This document shows positions 53,485-62,133 of a stretch of 64,000 nucleotides of DNA, one piece after another. The notes beneath the pieces are model-generated. The model saw nothing but the letters and a program-made list of their open reading frames with translations. It made no database searches and was not told the origin of the DNA. The translations under genes and the position numbers were made by a program. The stretch comes from Streptomyces sp. A012304 (GTDB lineage: Bacteria; Actinomycetota; Actinomycetes; Streptomycetales; Streptomycetaceae). Position 1 is the stretch's first letter. Each line of letters begins with the position of its first letter. The stretch lies in contig NZ_BQUN01000031.1 of the NCBI RefSeq assembly GCF_026008495.1, positions 1 through 64,000 of the forward strand. The letters are read 5' to 3'.

Positions 53485-55086
53485 GTGACGCCTGAACACC
53501 CCACGACGACAGGTCTTCACGACCTCGCCCTCGATCCGCCCCCCGGCTGCCCCGCGCACAGCCGCGGTCCAGGAGGGCTGCGCCGGCTCTACGGCCCCGG
53601 CGCGGAGGACCTGAGCAGCCTCTACGAGGAACTCCGGGACCAGCACGGCCCCGTGGCGCCCGTCCTGCTCCATGACGACGTACCGATCTGGGTGGTCCTG
53701 GGCCACGCCGAGAACCTGCACATGGTGCGCACCCCTTCGCAGTACAGCCGCGACAGCCGCACCTGGACCCCGCTGCGGGAGGGCATGGTCAAGCCCGACC
53801 ACCCGCTGATGCCGCACATCGCCTGGCAGCCCATCTGCTCCCACGCCGAGGGCGACGAGCACAAGCGGCTGCGCGGAGCGGTGACCGCGGCCATGCAGAC
53901 CATCAACCAGCGCAGTCTGCGCCGGTACATCTACCGATCCACCCAGGAGCTGGTCAACGGCTTCTGCGAGAAGGGCGAGGCCGAGCTCGTCGGCCAGTTC
54001 GCCGAGCACCTCCCGATGTCCGTGATGTGCCATGTCCTCGGCATGCCCGAGGAGTACAGCGACCGGATGGTCCACGCCGCCCGTGACGCGCTCAAGGGCA
54101 CCGAGACCGCCATCGCCAGCCACTCCTACGTCATGGAGGCGCTGTCCAGGCTCACCGCCCGCCGCCGCGCCCAGCCCGAGGACGACTTCACCAGCCACCT
54201 CATCACCGACCCGGCGGCCCTGACCGACGACGAGGTCCGTGAGCACCTGCGGGTGGTGCTCTTCGCCGCCTACGAGGCCACGGTCAACCTGCTGTCCAAC
54301 GCGCTGCGCATGGTCCTCACCGACCCGCGGTTCCTGGCCCGGCTGAGCGGCGGGCAGATGACGGTTCCCGAGGCGGTCGAGCAGTCCCTGTGGGACGAGC
54401 CGCCGTTCAGCACCGTCTTCGCCTACTTCGCCAAGCAGGACACGGAGCTGGGCGGCCAGGCCATCCGCAAGGGCGACGGTCTGCTGTTCGCGCCCGCGCC
54501 GGGCAACGTCGACCCGCGGGTGCGCCCCGACCTCGCCGCCAACATGCAGGGCAACCGGTCCCACCTCGCCTTCGGCGGCGGCCCGCACGAGTGCCCCGGC
54601 CAGGACATCGGTCGCGCCATCGCCGACGTCGGTGTGGACCTGCTGCTGACGCGGCTGCCGGACGTCCAGCTCGACTGCGAGGAGGACGACCTGCGCTGGA
54701 CGACGTCGATCGCCTCGCGGCACCTGGTGGAGCTGCCGGTGCGGTTCGAGCCGAAGGCGCAGCAGGACGTCATGGCCCGGCCGGCCATCGGCGCGGCCCC
54801 GCAGGGCGGCATGGGGATGGCAAGCGTCTTCCCCACGCCGATGGCCGAACCGCCGGCCGCCGCCGGGCCGACCGGGGCCGCGACCGGCACCTCCGCGGCG
54901 GCGTCGGCGGCGACCGGGTCCACGACCGGCACAGCCCCGGCGGCAGGGCCCGCGCCGTCCGCCGCCGAGGCGACGGCCGGTGAGCCCGGCCCGCGGGCCA
55001 CGCCGCGCGGCCGGCCGGACGCGGAGCCCCGGCGCCGCCGGCCCAAGGTCTGGCGCCGTTTCCTGGCCCGGTGGCGGGGCTACTGA
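53485..55086 (+). CDS. rarE: Conservon cytochrome P450 RarE, CYP157-like
   Basis: 533 aa from GTG 53485. The heme-binding FGGGPHECPGQDIG has its cysteine at 370. The K-helix, which carries ExxR in almost all P450s, reads EQSLW (299-303), the known oddity of the CYP157 family. The I-helix region LFAAYEATVNLL lacks the usual AGxxT form. Residues 423-533 are an Ala/Gly/Thr/Pro-rich tail ending in a strongly basic, aromatic helix (RRRRPKVWRRFLARWRGY) that could bind membrane; typical P450s stop near 410-420. It is cotranscribed with the GTPase set. Its 3' end overlaps the convergent RluA gene by 7 bp. Confidence 0.93.
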   Translation: MTPEHPTTTGLHDLALDPPPGCPAHSRGPGGLRRLYGPGAEDLSSLYEELRDQHGPVAPVLLHDDVPIWVVLGHAENLHMVRTPSQYSRDSRTWTPLREGMVKPDHPLMPHIAWQPICSHAEGDEHKRLRGAVTAAMQTINQRSLRRYIYRSTQELVNGFCEKGEAELVGQFAEHLPMSVMCHVLGMPEEYSDRMVHAARDALKGTETAIASHSYVMEALSRLTARRRAQPEDDFTSHLITDPAALTDDEVREHLRVVLFAAYEATVNLLSNALRMVLTDPRFLARLSGGQMTVPEAVEQSLWDEPPFSTVFAYFAKQDTELGGQAIRKGDGLLFAPAPGNVDPRVRPDLAANMQGNRSHLAFGGGPHECPGQDIGRAIADVGVDLLLTRLPDVQLDCEEDDLRWTTSIASRHLVELPVRFEPKAQQDVMARPAIGAAPQGGMGMASVFPTPMAEPPAAAGPTGAATGTSAAASAATGSTTGTAPAAGPAPSAAEATAGEPGPRATPRGRPDAEPRRRRPKVWRRFLARWRGY

Positions 55087-56054
55087 CCGCGCTCGCCTCC
55101 GCCGCCGGGCCCCTCCCACGCGGCGTACGACGACCAGGCGGCCAGCGTCCGTCCGCTGCGCAGCCGGTGGGCCGTCCCTGTGACCGGATCGGTGAACTCC
55201 AGCTCCCGCGCGAGCAGTTGCAGCGGGCGCCGGAAGTCGCCGGCCGGCACGGGGGCGGCGACCTCGGGGTAGAGCGGATCGCCCAGGATGGGCACGCCCA
55301 GCGCGGTCATGTGCACCCGCAGCTGATGTGTCTGACCCGTCAGCGGGGTCAGCCGGTAGCGGGCGAGCCCGTCGGGCCGGTGCTCGATCAGCTCGACGCG
55401 GCTGACCGCGTTCGGCTCGCCCGGCACCTCACGGGCGGTCAGCGTCCCGCGCTCCTTCACGATCCGGCTGCGCACGGTGACCGGCAGGTCCAGCCCGGGA
55501 TCGTACGGCGCGACGGCCTCGTACACCTTGCGCACGCGGCGGTCGCGGAACAGCGTCTGGTAGGCGCCGCGCTCCTCGGGGCGCACGGTGAACAGCACCA
55601 GTCCGGCGGTCAGCCGGTCGAGGCGGTGGGCGGCGCCGAGCGAGGGCAGCCCCAGCTCCCGCCGCAGCCGCGCCAGGGCGGTCTCGGTGACGTGGCTGCC
55701 GCGCGGGGTGGTGGCCAGGAAGTGCGGCTTGTCGGCGACGACGACGTGCTCGTCGCGGTACACGACCTCCAGCGGGAAGGGCACCTGCTCCTCTTCGGCC
55801 CGCTCGCGGTGGAACCACACGAACATCCCGGGCGTGTACGCCGTCTCCGGTGCCACGGCCCGCCCGTCGGCCCCGACGATCCGCCCCGCCGCGAACATCC
55901 CCTCGACGACGTCGGCCCGCGCCGCGCCGAACCGCTCCAGCAGATGCTCCCGTACGGTCGTCCAGCGGCCCTCGCCCGGCAGCCGCACCCGGACCGGGTC
56001 GACCCCGTCGCGCTGGGGGAGGGGGGAGGGCGGGGGAGGGGTGCGGCGTCTCAT
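55080..56054 (-). CDS. RluA-type RNA pseudouridine synthase
   Basis: 324 aa from ATG 56054. An S4-like N-terminal region (RWTTVREHLLERFGAARADVVEGMFAAGRIVGADG) is followed by the synthase core with DKPHFLATTPRG, the catalytic Asp in AAHRLDRLTAGLVLFT (about residue 145), and the C-terminal RYRLTPLTGQTHQLRVHMTALGVPILGDPLYP. It converts specific uridines in rRNA or tRNA, and the target is not predictable. A TAGGCT box 8 nt before the ATG suggests a nearly leaderless mRNA. It is convergent with rarE, overlapping it by 7 bp. Confidence 0.92.
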   Translation of the reverse strand: MRRRTPPPPSPLPQRDGVDPVRVRLPGEGRWTTVREHLLERFGAARADVVEGMFAAGRIVGADGRAVAPETAYTPGMFVWFHRERAEEEQVPFPLEVVYRDEHVVVADKPHFLATTPRGSHVTETALARLRRELGLPSLGAAHRLDRLTAGLVLFTVRPEERGAYQTLFRDRRVRKVYEAVAPYDPGLDLPVTVRSRIVKERGTLTAREVPGEPNAVSRVELIEHRPDGLARYRLTPLTGQTHQLRVHMTALGVPILGDPLYPEVAAPVPAGDFRRPLQLLARELEFTDPVTGTAHRLRSGRTLAAWSSYAAWEGPGGGGERGQ

Positions 56055-56122
56055 CGGCGTCCAGCCTACGGGGGCGCGAAAACCCGTTGGCCGAGCCGGA
56101 CCCGGTCGGCAGGATACGGATC

Positions 56123-56704
56123 ATGCCCTTCCTCACCTCACCGGTCCTGCCCGCCGGCGCCCTCTCCCGCACCCCGCAGCCCGTGCTCCGCACCGGCGAC
56201 GGACTGATCCTGCGGCCGTGGCGGGCCGAGGACGCGCCCGCCGTCCACGCGGCCTTCCAGGACCCGCTGATGCACCAGTGGCACGTCCGGGCCGCGGAGT
56301 CGGTGGCGGAGGTCACCGGCTGGATCGAGGAGTGGCGGGCGGCCTGGGCGAAGGAGGACAACGCGCAGTGGGCCGTCACCGACGCGGAGACCGACGTTCT
56401 GCTGGGGCGAGTGGCGCTGCGCTGCGTCGTGCTGGCGGACGGCGTGGCCGAGGTCGCCTACTGGACGACGGCCGAGGCCCGGGGCCGGGGCGTCGCCGCC
56501 CGCGCCACGACCGCCCTCTCCCGCTGGGCGCTGGACGAGATCGGCTTCCACCGCCTGGAGCTGATGCACGCCACCGCCAACGCGGCGTCCTGCCGTGTCG
56601 CGGTCAAGAGCGGTTTCGCGCTGGAGGGCACCAAGCGCAGCGCACTCCTCCACCCGGACGGCTGGCACGACATGCACCTGCACGCGCGCGTGCGCGGCGA
56701 CTGA
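56123..56704 (+). CDS. GNAT-family acetyltransferase (RimJ-like)
   Basis: 193 aa from ATG 56123. Begins with a family-typical GLILRPWRAEDAPAVHAAFQDPLMHQW, acetyl-CoA loop ARGRGVAARATTALSRWALDEIGFHRLELMHATANAASCRVAVKSGFALEGTKRSALLHPDGWHDMHLHARV. This is the RimJ/RimL branch that acetylates protein N-termini or small amines. No neighbour identifies the substrate. It is divergent from the pseudouridine synthase and followed convergently by the siderophore-interacting protein gene. Confidence 0.9.
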   Translation: MPFLTSPVLPAGALSRTPQPVLRTGDGLILRPWRAEDAPAVHAAFQDPLMHQWHVRAAESVAEVTGWIEEWRAAWAKEDNAQWAVTDAETDVLLGRVALRCVVLADGVAEVAYWTTAEARGRGVAARATTALSRWALDEIGFHRLELMHATANAASCRVAVKSGFALEGTKRSALLHPDGWHDMHLHARVRGD

Positions 56705-56784
56705 GGCAGGGGAGCGGCGCCGCCGCGAGGACGCCCACCCAGCGCAGGCCCTCCTCGCCCGCGTGCCGAGCCGCTCCCGGTGCG

Positions 56785-57630
56785 TCAGGCGGCCGGGGCC
56801 GCGCCCTCCTGTTCCGCCTCCACCCGGGCGTTCCACTCCCGCTTGGCGGCCTGCCAGCCGTCCTCGTCGTGGCCGAGGCGCCAGTAGCCGGAGATGGACA
56901 GGTCCTCGCGGGGGATCGCCAGCTCCACGCGCAGGAGCCGGCGCAGTTCCTTCACACCGGCCGCCTCGCCGTGCACGAAGGCATGCAGCCGGCCCTCGGG
57001 GAACTCCAACGCCCGTACGGCCTCGACGAGTTTCTCGCCGACGGGCCGGTCGCCGCGGTGCAGCCACACGACCTCCACGTCGGAGTCGATCTTCTGCTCC
57101 TCCTCGGGGCCGGCCACCTCGATGAAGGCGTGGGCCACGGCGCCGGACGGCAGGGACTCCAGCGCGGCGGCGATGGCGGGCAGGGCGCTCTCGTCGCCGG
57201 CCAGCAGGTGCCAGTCGGCGGCGGGGTCCGGCGCGTAGGCGCCGCCGGGGCCCATGAAGCGCACGGTCTCGCCGGGCTGGACGCGCGCCGCCCACGGCCC
57301 GGCCAGGCCCTGGTCGCCGTGGAGTACGAAGTCGAGAGTCAGCTCACGGTGTTCGGCGTCCCAGTGCCGCACGGTGTAGGTCCGGGTCACGGGCCACTGC
57401 TCCCGGGGGAACTCGGCGCGGATCCGCTCCAGGTCGAAGGGCTCCGGGTAGGTCACGCCCTCCGGGCCGAACAGCAGCTTGACGTAGTGATCGGTGCACG
57501 TGCCGGCGGTGAACTCGGCCAGCCCCTTCCCGCCGAGGACGACGCGCTGCATGTGGGGGGTCAGCCGTTCGGTGCGGACGACCTGCGCGGAGTGGGGCTT
57601 CCGCGGCTGCCGTGCCGGACGTTCTGCCAT
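56785..57630 (-). CDS. Siderophore-interacting protein (ferric reductase)
   Basis: 281 aa from ATG 57630, GGAGG upstream. FAD-binding beta barrel with VTRTYTVRHWD (RxYT flavin motif, about residues 78-85), DFVLHGDQGLAGPWAARVQPGETVRFMGPGGAY, then the C-terminal SIP domain (HLLAGDESALPAIAAALESLP; AFVHGEAAGVKELRRLL; DLSISGYWRLGHDEDGW). This ViuB/YqjH family releases iron from ferric siderophores in the cytosol. A palindrome resembling an iron box lies 24 nt upstream, so DmdR/IdeR-type repression by Fe2+ is likely. No siderophore genes are near. Confidence 0.92.
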   Translation of the reverse strand: MAERPARQPRKPHSAQVVRTERLTPHMQRVVLGGKGLAEFTAGTCTDHYVKLLFGPEGVTYPEPFDLERIRAEFPREQWPVTRTYTVRHWDAEHRELTLDFVLHGDQGLAGPWAARVQPGETVRFMGPGGAYAPDPAADWHLLAGDESALPAIAAALESLPSGAVAHAFIEVAGPEEEQKIDSDVEVVWLHRGDRPVGEKLVEAVRALEFPEGRLHAFVHGEAAGVKELRRLLRVELAIPREDLSISGYWRLGHDEDGWQAAKREWNARVEAEQEGAAPAA

Positions 57631-57653
57631 GACGTCCTCCCAATCTTCTTTGG

Positions 57654-57667
57654 TTAGGTTTACCTAA
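57654..57667. promoter_or_regulatory. Iron-box-like palindrome before the siderophore-interacting protein gene
   Basis: TTAGGTTTACCTAA, a perfect inverted repeat, lies 24 nt upstream of the ATG. The half sites TTAGGT and ACCTAA are those of the actinobacterial iron box recognised by DmdR1/IdeR, with a shorter centre than the 19-bp consensus. Confidence 0.75.
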
Positions 57668-57704
57668 GTTAGCATTCTTCCCCCCTCGCGTGCTTCAGAG
57701 TTTT

Positions 57705-58625
57705 CTATTCGGCCAGCGTCGTCAGCAGCCGCTGCAACGACCCGCCCAGCCCCCAGCGTCGCGCCAGCTCCTCCAGTGCCGCCGGTTCCCGCGGCGCCCT
57801 CGGCAGCGCCGTGACAACCTCCGGCAGCGGCACGTCGTGGGCGACCCGGACCACCTTCGGCGCGACGGCGAGGTACCCCCGCGCCTCGTCCAGCCGCTTG
57901 CGCTGGGCCGGCGTGAGTCTCGCTCCCGGGTCGCCGACCGCGGCGACGATCCCGGCCAAATCGCCGAACTCGGCCAGCAGCTTGGCCGCGGTCTTCTCCC
58001 CGATGCCGGGCACCCCCGGCAGCCCGTCGCTCGGGTCACCGCGCAGCAGCGCGAGATCCGCGTACCCGCGGCCGTCCACGCCGTACTTCTCGCGCAGCCA
58101 CGCCTCGTCCGTCGTCTGCAGGGTGCCGACGCCCTTCAGCGGGTACAGCACCCGCACCCCGCGCGCGTCGTCCACCAGCTGGTACAGGTCGCGGTCGCCG
58201 GTGACGATGTCCACCGGACCCGCCGCCCGCGCGGTGAACGTGCCGATCACGTCGTCCGCCTCGTACCCCGCGACCCCCACCCGGGCGATGCCCAGCGCGT
58301 CCAGCACGGCCTCGATGACCGGCACCTGCGGCGAGAGGGTGTCCGGCACCTCCTCCACGTCCGGGCCCACCGCGTGCTCCTCCGCCACGCGGTGCGCCTT
58401 GTAGGAGGGGATCAGCTCGACCCGCCACGCGGGGCGCCAGTCGGCGTCCATGCACGCGACCAGCTCGTCGGGCCGGTGGTCCTTGACCAGGCGGTCGATG
58501 AAGTCGAGCAGCCCGCGCACGGCGTTCACCGGCGTGCCGTCCGGCGCCCTCACGGAGTCCGGGACGCCGAAGTAGGCGCGGAAGTACAGCGAGGCGGTGT
58601 CGAGGAGCATCAGTCGTCCGGTCAC
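57705..58625 (-). CDS. Stand-alone 5'-3' exonuclease
   Basis: 306 aa from GTG 58625 (VTGRLMLLDTASLYFRAYFG). ATG at 58634 or 58637 is possible; no clear ribosome site decides. It matches the nuclease domain of DNA polymerase I without the polymerase: LLDTASLYFR, the acidic metal sites YEADDVIGT and IVTGDRDLYQLVDD (about residues 138-160), and the helix-hairpin-helix GDPSDGLPGVPGIGEKTAAKLL (about 197-218). It probably removes RNA primers or flaps. It reads leftward, alone. Confidence 0.92.
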   Translation of the reverse strand: MTGRLMLLDTASLYFRAYFGVPDSVRAPDGTPVNAVRGLLDFIDRLVKDHRPDELVACMDADWRPAWRVELIPSYKAHRVAEEHAVGPDVEEVPDTLSPQVPVIEAVLDALGIARVGVAGYEADDVIGTFTARAAGPVDIVTGDRDLYQLVDDARGVRVLYPLKGVGTLQTTDEAWLREKYGVDGRGYADLALLRGDPSDGLPGVPGIGEKTAAKLLAEFGDLAGIVAAVGDPGARLTPAQRKRLDEARGYLAVAPKVVRVAHDVPLPEVVTALPRAPREPAALEELARRWGLGGSLQRLLTTLAE

Positions 58626-58834
58626 GCCACGCATCATGCCGCACGGGTCCCACGCCCAGGCACGCGTATTCACTCCCGTGGCACCTGTGAAGGCCCTGTG
58701 AACTGGCCCACTCGCGCGTTTGCCCCATCCGGACCCGGGAAGGCGCGGCCTCGGAGCGGTGTCGTTTGCATATTCAACCGTTAGTGACGCTCACGACACT
58801 CCTCCGCCCCCGCCCCCGATGCGAGAAGGTATGT

Positions 58835-59911
58835 GTGTCCTCCAGGCTTGAGGCCGAACATCTCTACAAGGTGTTCGGCAGACGACCGGACGAGGCAGTC
58901 GGCCGGCTCCGCGACGGAGCCGACCGGGAGGAGCTGCGCGCCGACGGCACCACCGCGGCCGTGATCGACGCCTCCTTCACCGTGAACCCGGGCCAGATCT
59001 TCGTCGTCATGGGCCTGTCCGGCTCCGGCAAGTCCACGCTGCTGCGCATGCTCAACGGACTGCTGGAGCCCACGTCGGGACGTGTCCTCTTCGACGGCCA
59101 GGACCTGACCGCGCTCACCGACCGTGAACTGCGCGAGGTCCGCGCCAGGAAGATCAGCATGGTGTTCCAGCACTTCGCGCTCTTCCCGCACCGCAGCGTC
59201 CTCGACAACGCCGCCTACGGCCTGTGCGTCCAGGGCGTCCCGCGCGCCGAGCGCGAGCGGCGCGCCGCCGATGCGCTCGCCCTGTGCGGACTGGCCGGCT
59301 GGGAGAAGTCCTGGCCGGACGAGCTGTCCGGCGGCATGCAGCAGCGCGTGGGACTGGCCCGCGCCCTCGCCACCGACGCGGACCTGCTGCTGATGGACGA
59401 GTCCTTCAGCGCCCTGGACCCGCTGATCCGCCGCGACATGCAGGACCAGCTGCTCACCCTCCAGCAGACGCTGAAGAAGACGATCGTCTTCATCACCCAC
59501 GACCTCAACGAGGCCATGCGCCTCGGCGACCGCATCGCCGTCATGCGCGACGGCCGCATCGTCCAGACCGGCACCGCCGAGGACATCCTCGTCCGCCCGG
59601 CCAACGACTACGTCGCCTCCTTCATCCAGGACGTCGACCGCTCCCGCGTGCTGACCGCGGGCGCCGTCATGGACACCTCCATCACCGCCGACGCCCCCCT
59701 CTGCGGCTGCGAGACCGCGACCCGCGAGACGCCGTTCGCCGAGCTGTGCGCGATCAGCGCCCGTCTGCCGCACCGCGTCTCGGTCGTGGACGAGGCGAAC
59801 AGGGTCATCGGAGTCGTGCCGCGGCAGCGGCTGGTCGGCTTCCTCGGCGACGAGACGGGCGACCCCGTGCCCTGCGACAACCCGGAGGGGAAGGTGACCG
59901 CCCGTGCCTAG
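58835..59911 (+). CDS. Glycine betaine/proline ABC importer ATPase
   Basis: 358 aa from GTG 58835 behind GAGAAGG. Walker A VMGLSGSGKSTLLRML (about residue 58), Q loop VFQHFALFPHRSVLDN, signature LSGGMQQRVGLARAL, Walker B DLLLMDESFSALDPLIR and the H loop FITHDLNEAM. A long insert between strands at the N-terminus (GRRPDEAVGRLRDGADREELRADGTTAAVIDAS) and a C-terminal CBS-like region (LPHRVSVVDEANRVIGVVPRQRLVGFL) are typical of ProV/OpuAA and sense ionic strength in relatives. It overlaps the permease gene by 8 bp. Confidence 0.93.
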   Translation: MSSRLEAEHLYKVFGRRPDEAVGRLRDGADREELRADGTTAAVIDASFTVNPGQIFVVMGLSGSGKSTLLRMLNGLLEPTSGRVLFDGQDLTALTDRELREVRARKISMVFQHFALFPHRSVLDNAAYGLCVQGVPRAERERRAADALALCGLAGWEKSWPDELSGGMQQRVGLARALATDADLLLMDESFSALDPLIRRDMQDQLLTLQQTLKKTIVFITHDLNEAMRLGDRIAVMRDGRIVQTGTAEDILVRPANDYVASFIQDVDRSRVLTAGAVMDTSITADAPLCGCETATRETPFAELCAISARLPHRVSVVDEANRVIGVVPRQRLVGFLGDETGDPVPCDNPEGKVTARA

Positions 59912-61718
59912 GCTCCACCTCGGCGACTGGGTCGACTCCGGCGTCGACTGGCTCGTCACCCACATGTCCTGGCTCTTCGACGCGATCAAGACGGTCGTCG
60001 AAGGCATGTACGACGGCATCGACGCCGCCCTCACCGCGCCCGAGCCGCTGCTCCTCGCGGGCATCCTCGCGGTGCTCGCCTGGTGGCTGCGCGGTCTGGT
60101 CGCGGGCGTCCTCGGCTTCGCGGGCTTCGCGCTCATCGACTCCCTCGACCTGTGGGAGGAGGCGATGTCCACCCTGTCGCTGGTGCTCGTCGCCACGGTG
60201 ATCGCCCTGGTGATCTCCGTACCGCTCGGCATCTGGGCCGCCCGCTCCCGGACGGTCAGCGCGATCGTCCGCCCGGTCCTGGACCTGCTCCAGACCATGC
60301 CGTCGATGGTCCTGCTGATCCCGGCGATCCTGTTCTTCGGCATGGGCGTCCCGGCCGGTGTCGTCGCCACCCTGATCTTCGCGCTCGCCCCCGGCGTACG
60401 GATGACCGAACTGGGCATCCGCCAGGTCGACGCCGAACTCGTCGAGGCGGCCGAGGCGTTCGGTACGACGCCCCGTGACACCCTGCTGCGGGTGCAGCTG
60501 CCGCTCGCCCTGCCGACGATCATGGCGGGCGTCAACCAGGTCATCATGCTGGGCCTGTCGATGGTCGTCATCGCCGGCATGGTCGGCACCGGCGGCCTCG
60601 GCGGCGCCGTCAACGAGGCCATCGGCCAGCTCGACATCGGCCTCGGCTTCGAGGCGGGCCTCGGCATCGTCGTCCTCGCCATCTACCTGGACCGGATGAC
60701 CGGCGCCCTGGGCACCCGTATCTCCCCGCTCGGCCGCCGCGCCGCCGCCAAGGCCCGCACGACCGTGTGGACGTACCGCCCCCGCGCGGCCGTGGCCGTG
60801 GTCGGCGTGGTCGTCCTCGCGCTCGTCGCCGGCGGCGTGGGCGTGTTCGGCTCCAACGCCGGCACCGCCGAGGCCTCCGCCACCGACGTCGGCAAGGGCA
60901 AGGAGATCACCATCGGCTACATCCCCTGGGACGAGGGCATCGCCTCCACCTACCTGTGGAAGGAACTCCTGGAGCGGCGCGGCTTCAAGGTGAAGACCAC
61001 CCAGTACGCCGCCGGCCCCCTCTACACCGGCCTCGCCACCGGCCAGGTCGACTTCCAGACCGACTCCTGGCTGCCCACCACCCACGCCGAGTACTGGCAG
61101 AAGTACGGCAAGCGGCTGGACGACCTCGGCCAGTGGTACGGACCCACCTCCCTGGAGCTCACCGTCCCCGCGTACATGAAGGACGTGAACTCCCTGGCGG
61201 ACCTCAAGAGCAAGTCCTCCGCGTTCCAGGGCCGGATCACCGGCATCGAGCCCAGCGCCGGGATGATGGGCCTGCTCAAGGACAAGGTCCTCAAGGAGTA
61301 CGGCCTCGACGGCACCTACCGGGTCGTCGACGGCTCCACCCCGGCGATGCTCGCCGAACTCAAGCGCGCGTACTCCAAGAAGGAGCCGATCGTCGTCACC
61401 CTCTGGTCGCCGCACTGGGCGTACAGCGAGTACGACCTGAAGAAGCTGAAGGACCCGCGGGGCGCCTGGGGCAAGGGCGACCAGGTGCACACCCTCTCCC
61501 GCAAGGGCTTCGCCGCCGACAACCCCGAGGTCGGCACCTGGCTCAGGGACTTCAGGATGACCGAGGCGCAGCTCACCGGCCTGGAGGCACGCATCCAGAA
61601 GGCCGGCAAGGGCAAGGAGCAGGACGCCGTCCGGGTCTGGCTGAAGGAGAACCCCACCCTGGTCGACCAGTGGGCCCCGGTGGCCGACCCGGGGCACCGG
61701 AGCCGGGCGGCCGGGTGA
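59904..61718 (+). CDS. Glycine betaine importer permease fused to its binding protein
   Basis: 604 aa, GTG start at 59904, inside the end of the ATPase gene. Residues 1-290 are a ProW-like permease (about six to seven membrane helices; EAA loop EAAEAFGTTPRDTLLRVQLPLALPTIMAGVNQ). After another helix (PRAAVAVVGVVVLALVAGGVGVF, about 290-315) the C-terminal 290 residues are a ProX/OpuAC binding domain facing outward (KEITIGYIPWDEGIASTYLWKELLERRGF; DSWLPTTHAEYWQ; TLWSPHWAYSEYDLKKL, with Trp residues for a quaternary amine cage). The fusion ties one binding domain to each permease. Confidence 0.93.
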   Translation: MPRLHLGDWVDSGVDWLVTHMSWLFDAIKTVVEGMYDGIDAALTAPEPLLLAGILAVLAWWLRGLVAGVLGFAGFALIDSLDLWEEAMSTLSLVLVATVIALVISVPLGIWAARSRTVSAIVRPVLDLLQTMPSMVLLIPAILFFGMGVPAGVVATLIFALAPGVRMTELGIRQVDAELVEAAEAFGTTPRDTLLRVQLPLALPTIMAGVNQVIMLGLSMVVIAGMVGTGGLGGAVNEAIGQLDIGLGFEAGLGIVVLAIYLDRMTGALGTRISPLGRRAAAKARTTVWTYRPRAAVAVVGVVVLALVAGGVGVFGSNAGTAEASATDVGKGKEITIGYIPWDEGIASTYLWKELLERRGFKVKTTQYAAGPLYTGLATGQVDFQTDSWLPTTHAEYWQKYGKRLDDLGQWYGPTSLELTVPAYMKDVNSLADLKSKSSAFQGRITGIEPSAGMMGLLKDKVLKEYGLDGTYRVVDGSTPAMLAELKRAYSKKEPIVVTLWSPHWAYSEYDLKKLKDPRGAWGKGDQVHTLSRKGFAADNPEVGTWLRDFRMTEAQLTGLEARIQKAGKGKEQDAVRVWLKENPTLVDQWAPVADPGHRSRAAG

Positions 61719-62133
61719 CCTGACAGTCCCGCCACCGCCCGACGAGGGGCGGGCACCGCCGTACGCCGACGTGCGCCGGGGCCCGCCCCTCGTGCCGTCT
61801 CCACCACGGCAAGGATCCGGCCAACCACGCAGAGCGAGGCCCATGCCCCGGGCCGGCGTCTTCCCGCAGGGAACACTCCGGACGCCGCACGCATTGAACG
61901 TAAGAACGCGCGGACCCGACCACCGCCCGGCGACCCCTTGGGGATGATCGACTGGCGTGAACTGTCAGGTCATGTGTGACGCCAGGTGTCCTCCTTGTGA
62001 CGGGCACATGAAACGGTTTGCCGAACATGCGTAGGGTGCAGAGAACTCATCAGAGGACGTGCCCCCGCGGCGGGAACCCGGACAGCGGGCGGCAGGGCAG
62101 CGGCAGCGACGAGCGAAGGAGGGAACCGGAGCG
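61719..62133. other. 415-bp gap after the betaine importer
   Basis: The first part holds the importer terminator. The rest leads to the XRE-cupin gene: a possible promoter (TGAAAC near 62011 and TAGGGT near 62034, 17-nt spacing) and the ribosome site AAGGAGGG (62116-62123). I see no gene. Confidence 0.45.
61742..61793 (+). terminator. Betaine importer terminator
   Basis: A perfect 13-bp stem (61742-61754 with 61781-61793, arm ACGAGGGGCGGGC) encloses a 26-nt loop that can itself fold. Confidence 0.7.
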
